Of a stretch of 64,000 bases of DNA, positions 1-11,583 are shown piece by piece. Each line of letters opens with the position of its first letter. The first letter of the stretch is position 1. The translations under genes were made by a program, and so were the position numbers. Source of the stretch: Parasponia andersonii. Its lineage: Eukaryota; Streptophyta; Magnoliopsida; Rosales; Cannabaceae. The DNA lies in assembly GCA_002914805.1 (NCBI GenBank), contig JXTB01000045.1, positions 1,414,306-1,478,305 on the forward strand, given 5' to 3'. The notes below the pieces were generated by a model, which had not been told where the DNA came from, searched no databases, and saw only the letters and a program-made list of their open reading frames with translations.

Positions 1-295
1 AGCAAGAGCATAGACAAGAAGATCTAGGGTTGGAGGTTTGATCACCATTAAGAAGGAGATCAAGGAGGAACACACTACAAGAGGTAAACCCTAATTTCAT
101 CTCTATGGTTTTGTATCTAGATTTGATTTATGTTGTACATGATCCTGTATATGATACATGTGTGTTATATGGTTATGAAAACCATTTTCATGTAAAAATT
201 TTAAAACCTAAATCCGCTAATTTTTTTCCGCTGCGTTCATGATATGATCATGTGTTTTTCTATATCTGCATGCATGCATGATTTTCCTAAGTGTT
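1..295 (+). repeat. Probable 3' part of a Copia-type LTR (truncated by window edge)
   Basis: The stretch resembles the downstream half of plant Copia LTRs: a tract reading roughly caaggaggaacacactacaa, then AAACCCTAATTT, a long T-rich section, a CCGCTGCG-type motif near 228-235 and an end near TTTTCCTAA at about 290. There is no long ORF. The junction with the gag remnant that follows is not sharp. The call rests on general resemblance only, because the other end lies outside the window. Confidence 0.3.
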
Positions 296-329
296 AGGTC
301 AATAAACCAACATCTTTTGTAGATTCACA

Positions 330-626
330 ATTTGTGATCATCTTAATCCTAGTAGCATCTACTCCATTTAATATAGCATGTAAAGCCTTAGAATTATAAT
401 TAGCAAGTTTGTCATCATCAGATGACCATGTCAACTCAGGTTTAATAATATCCTTCCCTTCATCATCCTTAATAGTTGGAGGACTCCAACCACTAAGAAT
501 AGATCTCTAAGCTTTTTCATCAAGAGCCTTAATGAAAGCTTTCATGCGTGCCTTCTAATAGGAGTAGTTCATGCTATCAAGAAATGGAGGGTGTGATATG
601 GACCCACTTTCAGCAAGGAACGACAT
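330..626 (-). pseudogene. Degenerate Copia gag, UBN2-type N-terminal domain
   Basis: Read on the minus strand from an ATG at 626, one frame gives a recognisable N-terminus of a plant Copia gag of the UBN2/DUF4219 type. It starts MSFLAESGS and continues with a D-x-MNYSY-stop-KARMKAF segment and an ANYNSKALHAI segment. In relatives both in-frame stops fall where tryptophan is usual (YWK and KVW), which fits TGG to TAG changes. Homology is lost near 300, where other sequence begins. The fragment covers about 100 codons, far short of a full gag, so no function is expected. A primer-binding-site relic and an LTR sit immediately upstream on the same strand. Confidence 0.65.
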
Positions 627-681
627 ACCTGAAAAATCAGATCAAATATACTGCAAGATCTCACTAAAAATATTAGTGTCG

Positions 682-696
682 CGCTCTAATACTAAT
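682..696 (-). other. Decayed tRNA-Met primer-binding site
   Basis: On the minus strand the sequence reads ATTAGTATTAGAGCGCG, directly after the end of the LTR at 697-1833. The usual plant Copia site is TTGGTATCAGAGC, so the differences are transitions (G to A, C to T). Its position between the LTR and the gag start at 626 is what a 5' LTR boundary requires. Confidence 0.55.
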
Positions 697-1833
697 TATT
701 AGGTCCATTTATCAGGTATTACTGAATAAAATTAATTTTCAATTAATTATGTGAGGTGGTAATACAAAAATTGTAAAAATAACACAAGATATTTTTACTT
801 GATTCAGTTATCTCCCGATAATCTATGTCCAAGGGGCTATGCCCAAATAATAAACACTATTAGCAAAGTTTGAATGAATACAAATACTAATTTGACTTAT
901 ACAATAAAAAGAGTCCCTCTTTTGATTGTCACAATATAGATGTATTCCTTTACTAACGTGTCTAGCGAGTACCACTCGTCTTAGGTTGACTTCGTTCTTT
1001 TGAAATCCCTTCAGGTACTTGAAGTCGATCTCCTGAAGATAATCAGCACCTCTCCCGAAGCACTATCACTTAAACGACTAGGACACCTCCTAAGTCTAAA
1101 ATATAGCTAAAAGAAAAACTTTTCTTTTAAAACCGAAAAATACAATAAGTGGTCTCTCTACATAAAGCTACTCTTGAGTGACCTTTAAATAGAGAAGAGA
1201 GCAAGCCTTCACGTGTAAAATCTGTAAAATAACAATTAAGAGCATTTCATATTAATTAGAAGACTTGCAAGATCAACCAAGTTTGTTATTAAACTTAGAA
1301 AACGGATCTGGAAAGTAGTTGCTGATCTGTCTACGTATTGCAACATGGACTGTCAACCCAGTCATGTTGTAACATAAAAAGGAAACTTTCAGATTACTTT
1401 TCTGGTATTAAAATATAAGTTACTCAAACCTATTTGACAACTAATAATACGAATTAGAGTAACTTTAATCAGTGAGAATCAACACAAATGAGTTATGGAA
1501 ACTTCCATAAAAAATATTACACATAAAATATTCAATTAAAAGAATTTCCTTAATGAAATATAGATATATACTCAAAACTAATTTAGGAAAGAGTCATTTA
1601 CCCATTCCTTCTCAATTGAATCCGTCTATGCATTAATATGATCAGATTTTTATGATCCGTCTATGCATTAATATGATCAGATTTTTATGTTTGACAACTA
1701 TATAAATCGTGACCTAAAGCATATAAAAGAAAAATATAGAAAATACTAAAAAATTTATTCAGGTCAAATATTTAGTCGTATGTTGTAACATAACCGTAAA
1801 ACTAATTATGTTTCAACATAAATGTTGCCAACA
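697..1833 (-). repeat. 5' LTR of a degenerate Copia element
   Basis: On the minus strand this begins TGTTGGCAACATT at 1833 and ends CCTAATA at 697, probably decayed from CCTAACA. It is about 1.14 kb and is followed by a primer-binding-site relic and gag. A TATA-like TATTTAAAG lies near 1185-1195 in the LTR sense. A perfect 35-bp tandem duplication occupies 1620-1654 and 1655-1689. The matching 3' LTR would lie left of the window, so boundaries rest on the TG start, the PBS and the gag order. Confidence 0.5.
1620..1689. repeat. Perfect 35-bp tandem duplication
   Basis: The unit begins ATCCGTCTATGCATT and ends TTTTTATG. It occurs twice head-to-tail with no difference, inside the LTR at 697-1833. 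A perfect repeat inside a decayed LTR points to a recent local duplication. Confidence 0.9.
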
Positions 1834-3484
1834 GATTATTCGCTCTTTCAGAAAAAAAAAACTGCACTTTTTTTTTCAACAATCTAAACAAATATTTGCT
1901 AGTATGGGAGTACGATAGTCTGAGTTTTTGGGAGTATAATAGTCTGAGTGTGGCTTACCTACAAGTTTTTTTTAAAGAGATATGAAAATGATATATGTAT
2001 ATATAAAAATTAAATATATAAATGTAATATATCTATATATATATATGAAACATATGAAAATCTTAATAAATATATTTTATGGAAACATGAAAGTCCTAAT
2101 AAATATGTTTTATGAAAACATAATAATTGTCGCGAATATGTAATACCCATTTCAAATTTTTGCCAGCCAAGAATAGATTATGTTACTCTTTGCTAGAGAA
2201 TTTTATTGGAAGAAGTCTATTTATATATGTTTTATAAATACTAAGAATTTCGTTTCCTATCGACATGAGATTTTTCTATAGCCTCTATATAGGTTCTATA
2301 GGCACTAAGAATGGTATTATCAGGCCACGTGGAATTCTTGTATATTCTTATTAAGAAATTAATTTTTCATTCATTCGAACATTTGTTCGAATTATTTTGA
2401 GTGTACGATTTTAATATCACACAAGTTCTTTTTAGACCTTTCACTAACACCAGGTGAGTCCACTCAAAATTAAGTCTCAAATTGACATATTAGTTTATTG
2501 TTTTCTAACAAAGTCACCATAACTCTTGATCTTCTCGGTTGTAAATTCTAAAATTTTAATCGATGATACGGTCTTACATTTGCATGTAACCTTAGTTCAA
2601 CTAGCGCATTGCCTTCTGCCACCACTGGCACTACCACAGTGGGATAGGTGGAAGGAGACAATCATTTTGGAAGGTAGTGGACTAATGAAGACGCAATCGG
2701 GCTTAGGCTCCCTATACTGATTAAGTAAGATCACACGCTAAGACTTCATAACTACCCAGTAGAGGATCTACAGTTTAATCTCTGGAAAGTTGTGTTAGAA
2801 AATCTAAATATGGAAAAAATAAGGTAATTTGTTAAATGTTATGGGGCTTATGATTTTAGTAGGATTGAAATAAGAGAAGGGAAAAATTGTCAGTGAGAAA
2901 AGAGCGAGATATCAGAATACGAGTGTCAACTCCGGTGAGGATTGATGTGGAGAAGTTAGATAGAATGATTCAATATGGTTTGCAATATGATTTAATTTGA
3001 AGGTAAAAATGTTGAAAAATCCAATATGAGCAATGAAGACGAAGAAGATCTGGAAGCGAAAGCTATAAGTGATCGTCTAAGTATCTTGAATGATATCATT
3101 TATGAAATAGAGAAGGATCTAATCTGTTAGAGGTGTTGACAATCTTAGCACTTAAAAGAAACTGTCAAAAAGGTAGAGCAAGTTTTACTAAAAGCTCTAA
3201 ATCTGATGATGTTACTAATCCTTATGGCATGTCGATGATCTCCAAAGTTGACATGGAAGATGATGTGATATAGTGGCGGGTTCAGGTTCACAAGTTTGCA
3301 TACGGGCATTGGTTTGGCATTGATGCAGGGTGTGTGATGGATAATGTCGACAGCTGATGAGCTTTTAGGAAAAGCCAAATGATGGGAAATGCACCATAAT
3401 TTTTCAGCAAAGTTTTTTCGTCATGAACCTGAAATTCTTAGAATTCATTAATTCTAAGTGTGTACTCATATGATAGAGTATGAT
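1834..3484. other. AT-rich intergenic sequence without a recognised gene
   Basis: There are only short ORFs with no recognisable protein. Near 2047-2115 a unit of about 33-35 bp (GAAACATATGAAAATCTTAA...) recurs imperfectly two to three times. A 64-codon ORF at 2526-2720 has no recognisable domain. A stretch near 3030-3130 reads as acidic codons on the plus strand before a stop and could be a worn gene remnant, but I cannot name it. Confidence 0.5.
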
Positions 3485-3905
3485 TGTTGGTGAAAACAGA
3501 ATTTAAAACAGAAATTATGGATATTTTTATTATTTAGCCAAGATGAAGATTGTTAAATTTTGGCTAATATGGCTAAATATTAAAAATATGAAAGAAGTCA
3601 AAATCCCACATCAATAGAAGATGGAGAGATATGGAAGCTTGAGCTCTATATAAAGATGTTATCTCCTTGGTTACTAATCACTAGCAACTCAAATATTTTT
3701 TCTTTTGAAGAAATTCTATTTTAGTCTCTTTGTGCAGCAGGAGTTCTCTTGTATCTTTATGTGTTTGAATTCGTGTTTGAATTCTCTTGGACGAGGAGAA
3801 ATTGCAAGAAAGTAATTTGTTATGAATAGGTAATTGAGTCTTTGTCAATATTTTAAGTATATTAATTAAATTAATAAAATTTTCCTTAAAATCCGTGCAT
3901 CACGG
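3485..3905 (+). repeat. Possible solo LTR or promoter part of an LTR
   Basis: The sequence starts TGTTGGTGAAAACAG and runs through a CCCACATC motif at about 3606 and a TATA-like CTCTATATAAAG near 3646. It continues into a T-rich leader-like stretch ending near CCGTGCA. This order is common in plant LTRs. I found no target-site duplication and no second copy, so both boundaries and the class are uncertain. Confidence 0.3.
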
Positions 3906-6640
3906 GGCTTGCTCTATGGTTTATTATTACATTGACGTTCTTGTTGTTCCAAGGTGCTTGATTCTCATACATTCAGAGTCAGTTGGTGAAGATTTTTTTT
4001 GCAGTCAATTTCCTTTTGTGGCCATTACTATTTACTCTAGAGATTTTTAACTCTGGATTATTTTGCAATCCATTTTTACACTTAATTTTCACACGTGACT
4101 TGAATACTCAAAATAATTCTAGAATTTGCTGTACATTCTCAAACATTTTTTTTGCATGAATTTTACTCTTCTTTGATTATTTTCTTGTAGTTCAAGGATA
4201 AAGACCGGGATGCCAGGTACTCAGAGAAAGGTGCTGCCAAATTTTTTGCAATGAGAAGTAGAGTAAAAGGGAAAAGTTAAAGGAAAAATCCTCTTCAAAC
4301 TGCCATTTCTTTTAAAGTACACCAAATTGTCATTTTGGAGATTTTTCATGTATAGTCCACTCAAGTCCCATTGTTCCCGTATCTGTTTATACGAACTTCT
4401 CAGTCTTTCATAAGCACAATTTTTTGCTGACTTTTACCTAGAAGGAAGAAATATTTTGAAGTTTTGTTGTTAATAGGTAAAGGGAGATGTGGATTGTTAT
4501 GAATAGAAGTTTTTGTTATGAAGTACTCTAAATTGTCACAGTGAGTTAGCACAAGGCTATGCCAAGGAATGACATTTGCCCTTCATCATTCATTTTTCTT
4601 TACCATTTGTGATTACCAAAATAATTAATGAACCATTTGCCTTCAATAAAAATGTCCAATATGTAAATATTTTATTTATAATGTTAATTTTAGTAACCTT
4701 AGTACATTCTTATTTATATTTGTAGTTAAAAGTAAATATCAATAGGTTCTTAAGGACTCTTATTAATTCGATTTATAAAATTTGAGCAAACAAGCTACAA
4801 GAATAATGCTTCCTTTCTCTTTTATTTTATTTTATTCTCATTCCTCCTTTTTTTTTCCCCCCTGACGTTGGAGGTGGGAAGACTTAAATTTTATACCTCA
4901 ACATTAAAGACATGTCCTGTTATCAATTAGGCTATGACGAGGACCTACATTCCTCCTATTTATACAAATTATAATTACTTGTGAAACAATCATACTATTA
5001 AACGAAAAAAGCTCACTGGATTTTGCTAGCAACGTGTTGAATTAGAGTTATTTAATTATAATACTAAGAGACCATATAAGGTCTACGCTAATGAATTCCT
5101 GATTTGACAAACGCATCCGAAACGGCGAAATCATTCTGAAAATTAACTTATAACTAATTTTCTCCTCTTTTACATTATGTTAAGAGATAACGGAATTGAC
5201 CTAAAAGAAAAAAGAAAGAAAGAAAAAAAGAAAAATAGAGGTGAAAAGGGTTAAAGGAAAAGGCCTTTAAATTACTAAATTGTCGTTATACATAAATATT
5301 ATAAATAGTAATATAGGGTAAAGTAGCAATTTACATAGTTAGCAAAATTACGAGACAAGAATTAAATGGCTAAGAATACAAGTGTGTATAATTTGCACTT
5401 TTGTCAAAATTACTTTAAAAGATCTAGACTACAAATACGTGTACGCCAAAAAATCGTAAATTTATTTATATATGTATAGTACTTCTAATTTTGAAAAATA
5501 TATTTGTATATACGCTAATGAAAATGTAATTTTTTACAAAAAAAAATATTACATTTGTTACCTACTCTAATGCGATTGGTCAAGAAAATATAAATATTAC
5601 TCATTGATAATTGATTAAATGTTTAATTATTCTAAACAAAATCAATATTATATGATAAATAATAACAAAAAAAATTTACTAGGGTAAGAGAAAATTAAAT
5701 TTGAATGAAAAAAATAAAATTTTAAATATAGAACATGAAATTGGTGATGGGTATTTTATACAACTGAAAGATACGTACGTGTATAATACGTTCATTAGAA
5801 AGTATAGGTATTTTTAAGTATATTTGACAAAAGTACATAATCTCTGTAATTGAAAATACGTACATGTATATATGGGTATTATACATAAAATTACTAACTA
5901 TGGCAATTTGTTTTAATAAGGTAGTTTTATTCCTTTTATATTTACCAAATAACTCTATAAAAAAATATTTTTATGTTACTATCTTTGCATTTTTATATCT
6001 CTTCTATTTTAATCATTCCTCTCATTTTTTTTCATATCCACCATATATACTAAAAGATAATGGTATCTCAACTAATTTATCAAATTTTTGTACCAGCATA
6101 TTGTCAAGTGAATTATCACCATTTAGTTAGTGTATTGAAATTTACCACAAATAAATTTAATATCATTCACTAATTGAATATATGTCAAGTGAATTGTCAT
6201 CATTTAGTTTGTGTATTAAAATTTACCACAAATAAATTTAATACATTAATTAAATAGTAATAACTTACTTAATACATAAGGTCGTATTAAAAATTTGAGA
6301 AACTATTTGAAGTGCCTGACATTATTCATATACTAAAATCATGAGTGCCAATATTATGGTGGGTATTAAAGTTTAGCAAAATGAGTATCATAAGAATATT
6401 TTATTTTATTTTATTTTTGCTAATTGACAATAAACGCTACTATTAGCTCAAACAAAATACATATGAAAATATTATAGATGGTTATATAGAATGACCATTA
6501 TTTCTCACTTAAATATTAAGAAATAAGAACTGTGTAATTAACGTTGATAAATAATGATATTCTCAAAAGATAAATAATTAACTCTCACTTTTGGTTAGAG
6601 TGAAAACATAAAAAGATACGGGAATCGTCCTTTGTCATAA
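3906..6640. other. AT-rich intergenic DNA with no supported gene
   Basis: ORFs here are short and of low complexity, for example 5864-6130, which is rich in F, L, Y and I codons as expected for AT-rich DNA. The tandem duplication at 6102-6250 is listed separately. Nothing else was recognised. Confidence 0.55.
6102..6250. repeat. Imperfect tandem duplication, period about 82 bp
   Basis: GTCAAGTGAATT begins a unit at 6102 and again at 6184. The shared part continues through ATTTAGTTxGTGTATT and ACCACAAATAAATTTAAT with a few substitutions. The copies then diverge. No gene is involved. Confidence 0.8.
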
Positions 6641-6723
6641 GCAACCAGAAAAGAACTAATTTTTTTCTGAAAACGCGAGCGGTGTAGGAGCGTCTTTCTA
6701 GGTTGGGTTGCGTTTCTTTCAGA

Positions 6724-6914
6724 CACGTGATCTATTGAAGGTCCCAATTATTCAAATCAAGTAACTCCCTCCATTTCTCCAGCAAAAAAAAAAAGGTAAC
6801 TCCTCCATTTCACAAAACAGGAAAATTATTATTATTTTTTTTAAAATAAAAAAAAGGGCACAAAAGCAGTGGCGGGAAGAGCGTGAAGGTTAAAAAAAAA
6901 AAAAAGGACACGTG
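6724..6914. promoter_or_regulatory. Two G-boxes upstream of the PII1-like gene
   Basis: CACGTG occurs at 6724-6729 (in ACACGTGATC) and at 6909-6914 (in ACACGTGGGC). They lie about 660 and 470 bp upstream of the start codon at 7383. CACGTG is the core bound by plant bZIP and bHLH factors, including light- and ABA-response factors. Their use here is an inference from position. Confidence 0.4.
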
Positions 6915-7208
6915 GGCAGCATTGTGAAAGGTGGAAGCAAAGCCAGTCCACCTGTCAATCTCAGCCGCGTCGAGTCGGCGAGCTCCGCATTTAATACCTC
7001 CAAATCGTATTTCGCCCCTTTAATGAGAAGGTGCTACCCTCATACGCCAGGTGGCAGTAAATTACAGGTAGCATGATCTCAAACACGTAAGATTTCTTTG
7101 CTTTATCCGAAAAAAGTAGAGATTCTCTGTACGCGGCGCATCTTAGGATAACGTGAACCCTGCTCCTGGTCCTCCTCTTCCGCCTTTCTTACTGGGGCCT
7201 TTTCCCTC

Positions 7209-7211
<3 letters not shown>

Positions 7212-7245
<34 letters not shown>
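7212..7245 (+). repeat. (CT)17 microsatellite in the probable 5' UTR of the PII1-like gene
   Basis: Seventeen uninterrupted TC units end 137 bp before the start codon. Such CT tracts are frequent in plant 5' UTRs. The tract should vary in length between individuals. Confidence 0.9.
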
Positions 7246-7248
<3 letters not shown>

Positions 7249-7382
7249 CAGTCTCTTCTGGTGGCCTAAGCTTGTGCAGAAAGCTTCTTGATTTGAATTA
7301 GCGGTGATGATGGAAGAGTTTATTATCTAACCCAAAAATCGTATTCGGGTTAGTCCGTGCGAATGTTCTCCAGTGAGCTCCC

Positions 7383-10300
7383 ATGGCGTTCTCAGCGGTT
7401 ACCCGATCCACCCTTCCTCCCGCCTCTTCTTCCCGCAACTCTAAGGTGCTGTTTCTATACTTCCATATCTCTGCGTTTTTGTGCACACATATATATATAT
7501 ATATATATTTCTATTTCTCTCTGTGTGTATATATGGATATGGAGGATGAAGATGATATTGTTTAACTTTTCGCGTTTTATTTCTGAATATGGTTTCTTTT
7601 TCTCTATAATGGTTGAGGATTTTGTATATAATGCTCCGACCGCTGAAGAATTTTGGACTATTCCTTAGAAAGGAAAATCTAGGGTTTGGTTTCTTGTGGT
7701 TTAAATTTTTCTGGCGACTAAATGGAGCTAATTACGCTCTCAATCGGAGTAAAATTTCCGAAATTCATTGAGAATCTCTTATCTCGATCGATCAATGTCA
7801 ATAATGATTCTTTCTTAGCTTCTGATAGTGCAGCTAGTTGGATGTATATATGATATATATTTCTTCTCGCAATTCTGGGTTTTTATATCTAGAGGTGAAG
7901 ATTTATGCCAATAAATTTGAAGTATATGAGTTCTAGCATGGTGCTATACTGCTATTTCAGTTTTCATTATCGCTTTTTTCACTTGAATTCCATAATCTTT
8001 AAGTTGTTGAGGATTTGATGGATAATTCCAGGTCCAGGACTTCTGGTGATGCAGGGGACATTTGATATTGTCATAATCATAAATCTTCACAGATACACAC
8101 ACACAGATATAGTTCCTTTAACTTTTTGTCTTCTTTCTGAGATGCAATTCTTGGTAGTTATATATCAATTGAAATTGAAGGGAACCCAATGTTTTTGACA
8201 TTAGTTGTTTCGAAGATGCTTGAGTGTATGACGTTGCTGTTTTGCTGCAATGAGAGACTACTTATAAGCTTGAAATGCTAATTTTGCAGTTTTTCGCTTT
8301 GAGGCTTAATGGAAAGCATAATAATAAGCTTAGTTATACGACAGATTTGAAAAGGAGAGGCCCTTCGTTGAAGATCATTGAATCAGTCTTAGGTAACAGA
8401 AGGTCAAGCATTAGTGATAATGGAGCTACTGAACCTGCTAGGATTCTTCTTGAGAGATTGTTTGCTCAGACACAGAAACTGGAAGAACAGATGAGTAGAG
8501 ATTCTGGTCTCCCTCAGGATGTTCAAATGGGGCTTAATCTTGAAACGTTGGAGGCTGATCTTGTAGCTGCATTGGCAGCGCTGACGAAAAAGGAAGACGA
8601 ATTGCAGGATGCAGAGAGGACAGTTTTCTTGGAACACAGGGAATTAGACTGTGCAAAGAAGGAGCTGGAGCAACGGGAGGAAAAAATTGCTGCTGCACGC
8701 AATAAGTATGAAGCAATAGAAGAGGAACTGAAGGAAGCTAATTATAATTTAACTTCTCAAGCTAGGCAGATAGAAGATCTAAAACTTCGTCTTAAGGAGA
8801 GGGACCTGGGCATTGCAACTGCACAGTCTGTGCTCTCTCTGAAAGAAGAGGACATGGACAAAATGAGAAATGAATTGATGAAGAAGAGTGAAGAAGCTGT
8901 GAAGATTGATTCAGAACTTAAATCTAAGGCTTTGCTTCTGAATCAAGCCAATGAAGTAGTGAAGGAACAAGAAATAGAAATTCAAGGACTCCGAAAAGCT
9001 ATCCTAAAGAAGGAGGAGGAACTATACGCGTCTCTGACTCTGACGAAAGTCGAAGAAGAGAAGCTGAAAGTTGCAGAATCCAGCTTGGAGAAGCAGACTA
9101 TGGAGTGGTTACAAGCCCAGGGAGAACTAAAGAAGCTGGCAGAGGAAGCATCTAAACATGCACAAGAGACTCATGAAACATTGGAGGACTTTAGAAGAGT
9201 GAAGAAACTCCTCACTGATGTGCGGTCTGAATTGGTTTCCTCTCAGAAAGCTCTGGCATCCTCTAGAGAGAAGGTGGAAGGACAAGACCAGCTGTTAGAA
9301 ATGCAGCTTGCTGAACTTGAAGAACAGAAGAAAAGTGTTATGTCTTACATGACAAGTTTGAAAGATGCCCAAATAGAAATAGAGAGTGAAAGAGTAAAGC
9401 TTAGGGTTGCAGAGGCTCTTAACAAGGAACTCGAGCGGGACTTATCAATGGAGAGGGAGCTGGTAAAAGAGTTGCAGGACAAATTGAAGAAAGAGAGATT
9501 TTCACTGCAGCAGGCAATGCAGGAGATGTCTTCTCTCCAGAAGGAGCTAGACCAGAAAAGTTCTGAATTTGAAAAAACACATAACCTTCTTCAGGCTAAG
9601 GAGTCAGAACTTGTGGAGGCTAAGCTGGAAATCCAACATTTGAAATCAGAGCAGGCTACACTTGTGCTTGTTTTGGGTGAAAAGGATTTGGAACTCCTAA
9701 CTGCAAGGAAGAAGCTTGAAGAAGTGAGCAAGGAAATTGCGGACCTGAGGATGCTTTTGAACAGTAAAGAGAATCAGCTTATTCAAGCAACTACAATGTT
9801 AACAGAGAAAGACGAACAGGTCGGCATAATTCAAAATGAATTGAATCTCACAAAGCGGAAAACATTTGAAGCTGAATCTGTGGTCGAACGGATTGTAGAG
9901 CTTACAAACAAATTGGTTATATCTATTAAGGATGAAGGCAATAGCCTATTCGGACCTTTTGATGACATGGGCCTCGAGTTTTTCCAGCAACTGTGGGAAG
10001 AACCAACTGATAATTTTAGGTTGCAGAAAAAGCAACTCCAAACCGAGCTTGAATTAACTAGAGAGACCTTAAGAGGAAAAGAAATGGATGTTCTAGCAGC
10101 TCAGAGGTCTCTTGCAATTAAAGATGAAGAGCTTAAACTGGTTCTTGGGAGATTAGACAGCTCAGAGAAAGAACTCAAGAGCATGAAAGAAGAAACGGAG
10201 CGAGATGCTAATGATCTGAAAAAGCTTTATGCTTTGGCAGAGGAGAGAATAGGCAAAAAAAGTATTGGGGATTTGGCAATTGAGAAGCTTCAACTTGAGG

Positions 10301-10551
10301 CAGCTCAACTAGAAGTTGAAGCTGCAACAAACGCTCTCCATAAACTCGCAGAAATGAGTCAAGAACTTTTGAATAAAACTACCCTGAGCATTGAGGTTGA
10401 CAGTGATACTGGCACCTTCCCACAAGATAGCCCTGATTCATGGATGGGTGCGGTGGAGAACAACGAATGTTTCACCAAGGTCAAAACAGAAGTTTTCCGC
10501 CTTTCTGCTTTGACTGAGGAGCTTGTGAAAGAGGCTGGTGTGTCAGACTAG
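7383..10551 (+). CDS. PII1: Chloroplast coiled-coil protein, starch granule initiation (PII1/MRC family)
   Basis: Two exons: 7383-7445 (21 codons, start in CCATGG) and 8290-10551. The intron (AAG|GTGCTG ... TTTTGCAG|TTTTTC) is phase 0, giving 774 residues; I recall about 780 for the Arabidopsis homologue At4g32190. The N-terminus is rich in Ser, Thr, Arg and Pro with no acidic residues at first (MAFSAVTRST...), as in a chloroplast transit peptide. From about residue 75 to 700 the protein is almost continuous coiled coil rich in E, K and L. Family proteins (PII1, also called MRC, myosin-resembling chloroplast protein) work with starch synthase 4 to set starch granule number in leaf plastids. 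The ATG at 8275 belongs to the intron end and is not the start. Identity rests on domain layout, recalled residues and synteny; another long plastid coiled-coil protein is possible but less likely. Confidence 0.85.
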
Positions 10552-11583
10552 TAGGGTTAAACGTGAAGCTAGCGGCTAGATTTGTATATATACAAGTACT
10601 ACTGATTGGTTTCCTAGGATAATTAGGCCTCCAAGTGTAGAACGTATAGCGTACTATCTATTGTACAAATGAGAATAAGCGTGCGTTTCCTCTTAAGTGC
10701 CTTGTTGATCTGATAGTACACTAGAAATGTTATTGCAAGGTTAGAGTTGTCTTTTCCTCGAGGATGTTTTACAAATTGTGAACTAATATGTTCTTGATAT
10801 ATTTGTGAACTATGAAATTACGTAGCAACGGCAGTTCGATGTTCAATACCATTGTAGGCGTGTCCACCTAATTAAGCAGTAAAAAAAAAAAAAAAAGAAA
10901 AACGAAGCAAAGCTTTAGAAAAAACATTTGGGTAAGGAAGGGGGGTTTAAATTTTTGGCTCCCATTTCACCCTAATACCAAAATCAAAATCATAATGTTG
11001 GTCCATGAAACGTGTTTGACTTGAAAGGTCCCTAGATNAGTAAAAAAAAAAAAAAAAGAAAAAAAAAAAAGAGGAAGGGATTTGTTGAATTTTTTCACAG
11101 CACGCATTACTATTCTCGTATAAATAGTAGAGATCGCGGGGTAATTACTATTACATCCATTTAACAGGATAAATTAAAATTAGTTTATAAAATTATCTGA
11201 CAAATGCAATAGTTAACGGGATTGAACAAATAATTTGAAGTTTACTTTAAATGATTATTAGATAAGATGAAAAAAATGTGCTAGTAGACCCAAGACCCAA
11301 TGAGGACGATTTAATCCAAAATGCAACACAACGCCATTATAAGATAACCTTTTCTATGCCCCAGGGCGTAATTTTAATTACCAGGGAATGATTAGACAAG
11401 TAATTAAATATCTTTACATTTATATACAGGTACAATTTTTTTTTTTCAATATGTTATACATTACCATTGTTGAGCAGTTAATGGTAGTCTCCCAGTTCAT
11501 TTGGCTAACAAACTAGTTATCACTGCTGCAGAAATCTGACTTGAGTAAACTCAACTTAGCTTTTTGGGTAAATTGTGCTGGCT
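10552..11583. other. 3' UTR of PII1-like gene and convergent intergenic region
   Basis: The first 250-300 bp are likely 3' UTR. The rest contains long A-runs near 10881 and 11042 and a single ambiguous base at about 11038 next to an A-run, which suggests an assembly weak point. The neighbouring gene ends at 11584 on the minus strand, so the two genes converge. No further gene was seen. Confidence 0.6.

Noticed and set aside
4861..4935. tRNA-like wording (GGTGGGAAGACTTAAATTTT...CAATTAGGCTATGAC)
   Set aside because: It recalls the TpsiC arm motif of tRNA genes and tRNA-derived repeats, but I could not draw a cloverleaf or find an anticodon stem. No tRNA gene was supported anywhere in the window.
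5864..6130. 88-codon ORF rich in F, L, Y and I
   Set aside because: Composition is what AT-rich non-coding DNA gives when translated. No start context, domain or partner exon was found.
8275..8289. ATG at 8275 as the start of the PII1-like protein
   Set aside because: These 15 bases are the end of an intron (TTTTGCAG acceptor at 8289). Starting there would drop the transit-peptide exon at 7383-7445, which joins in phase 0.
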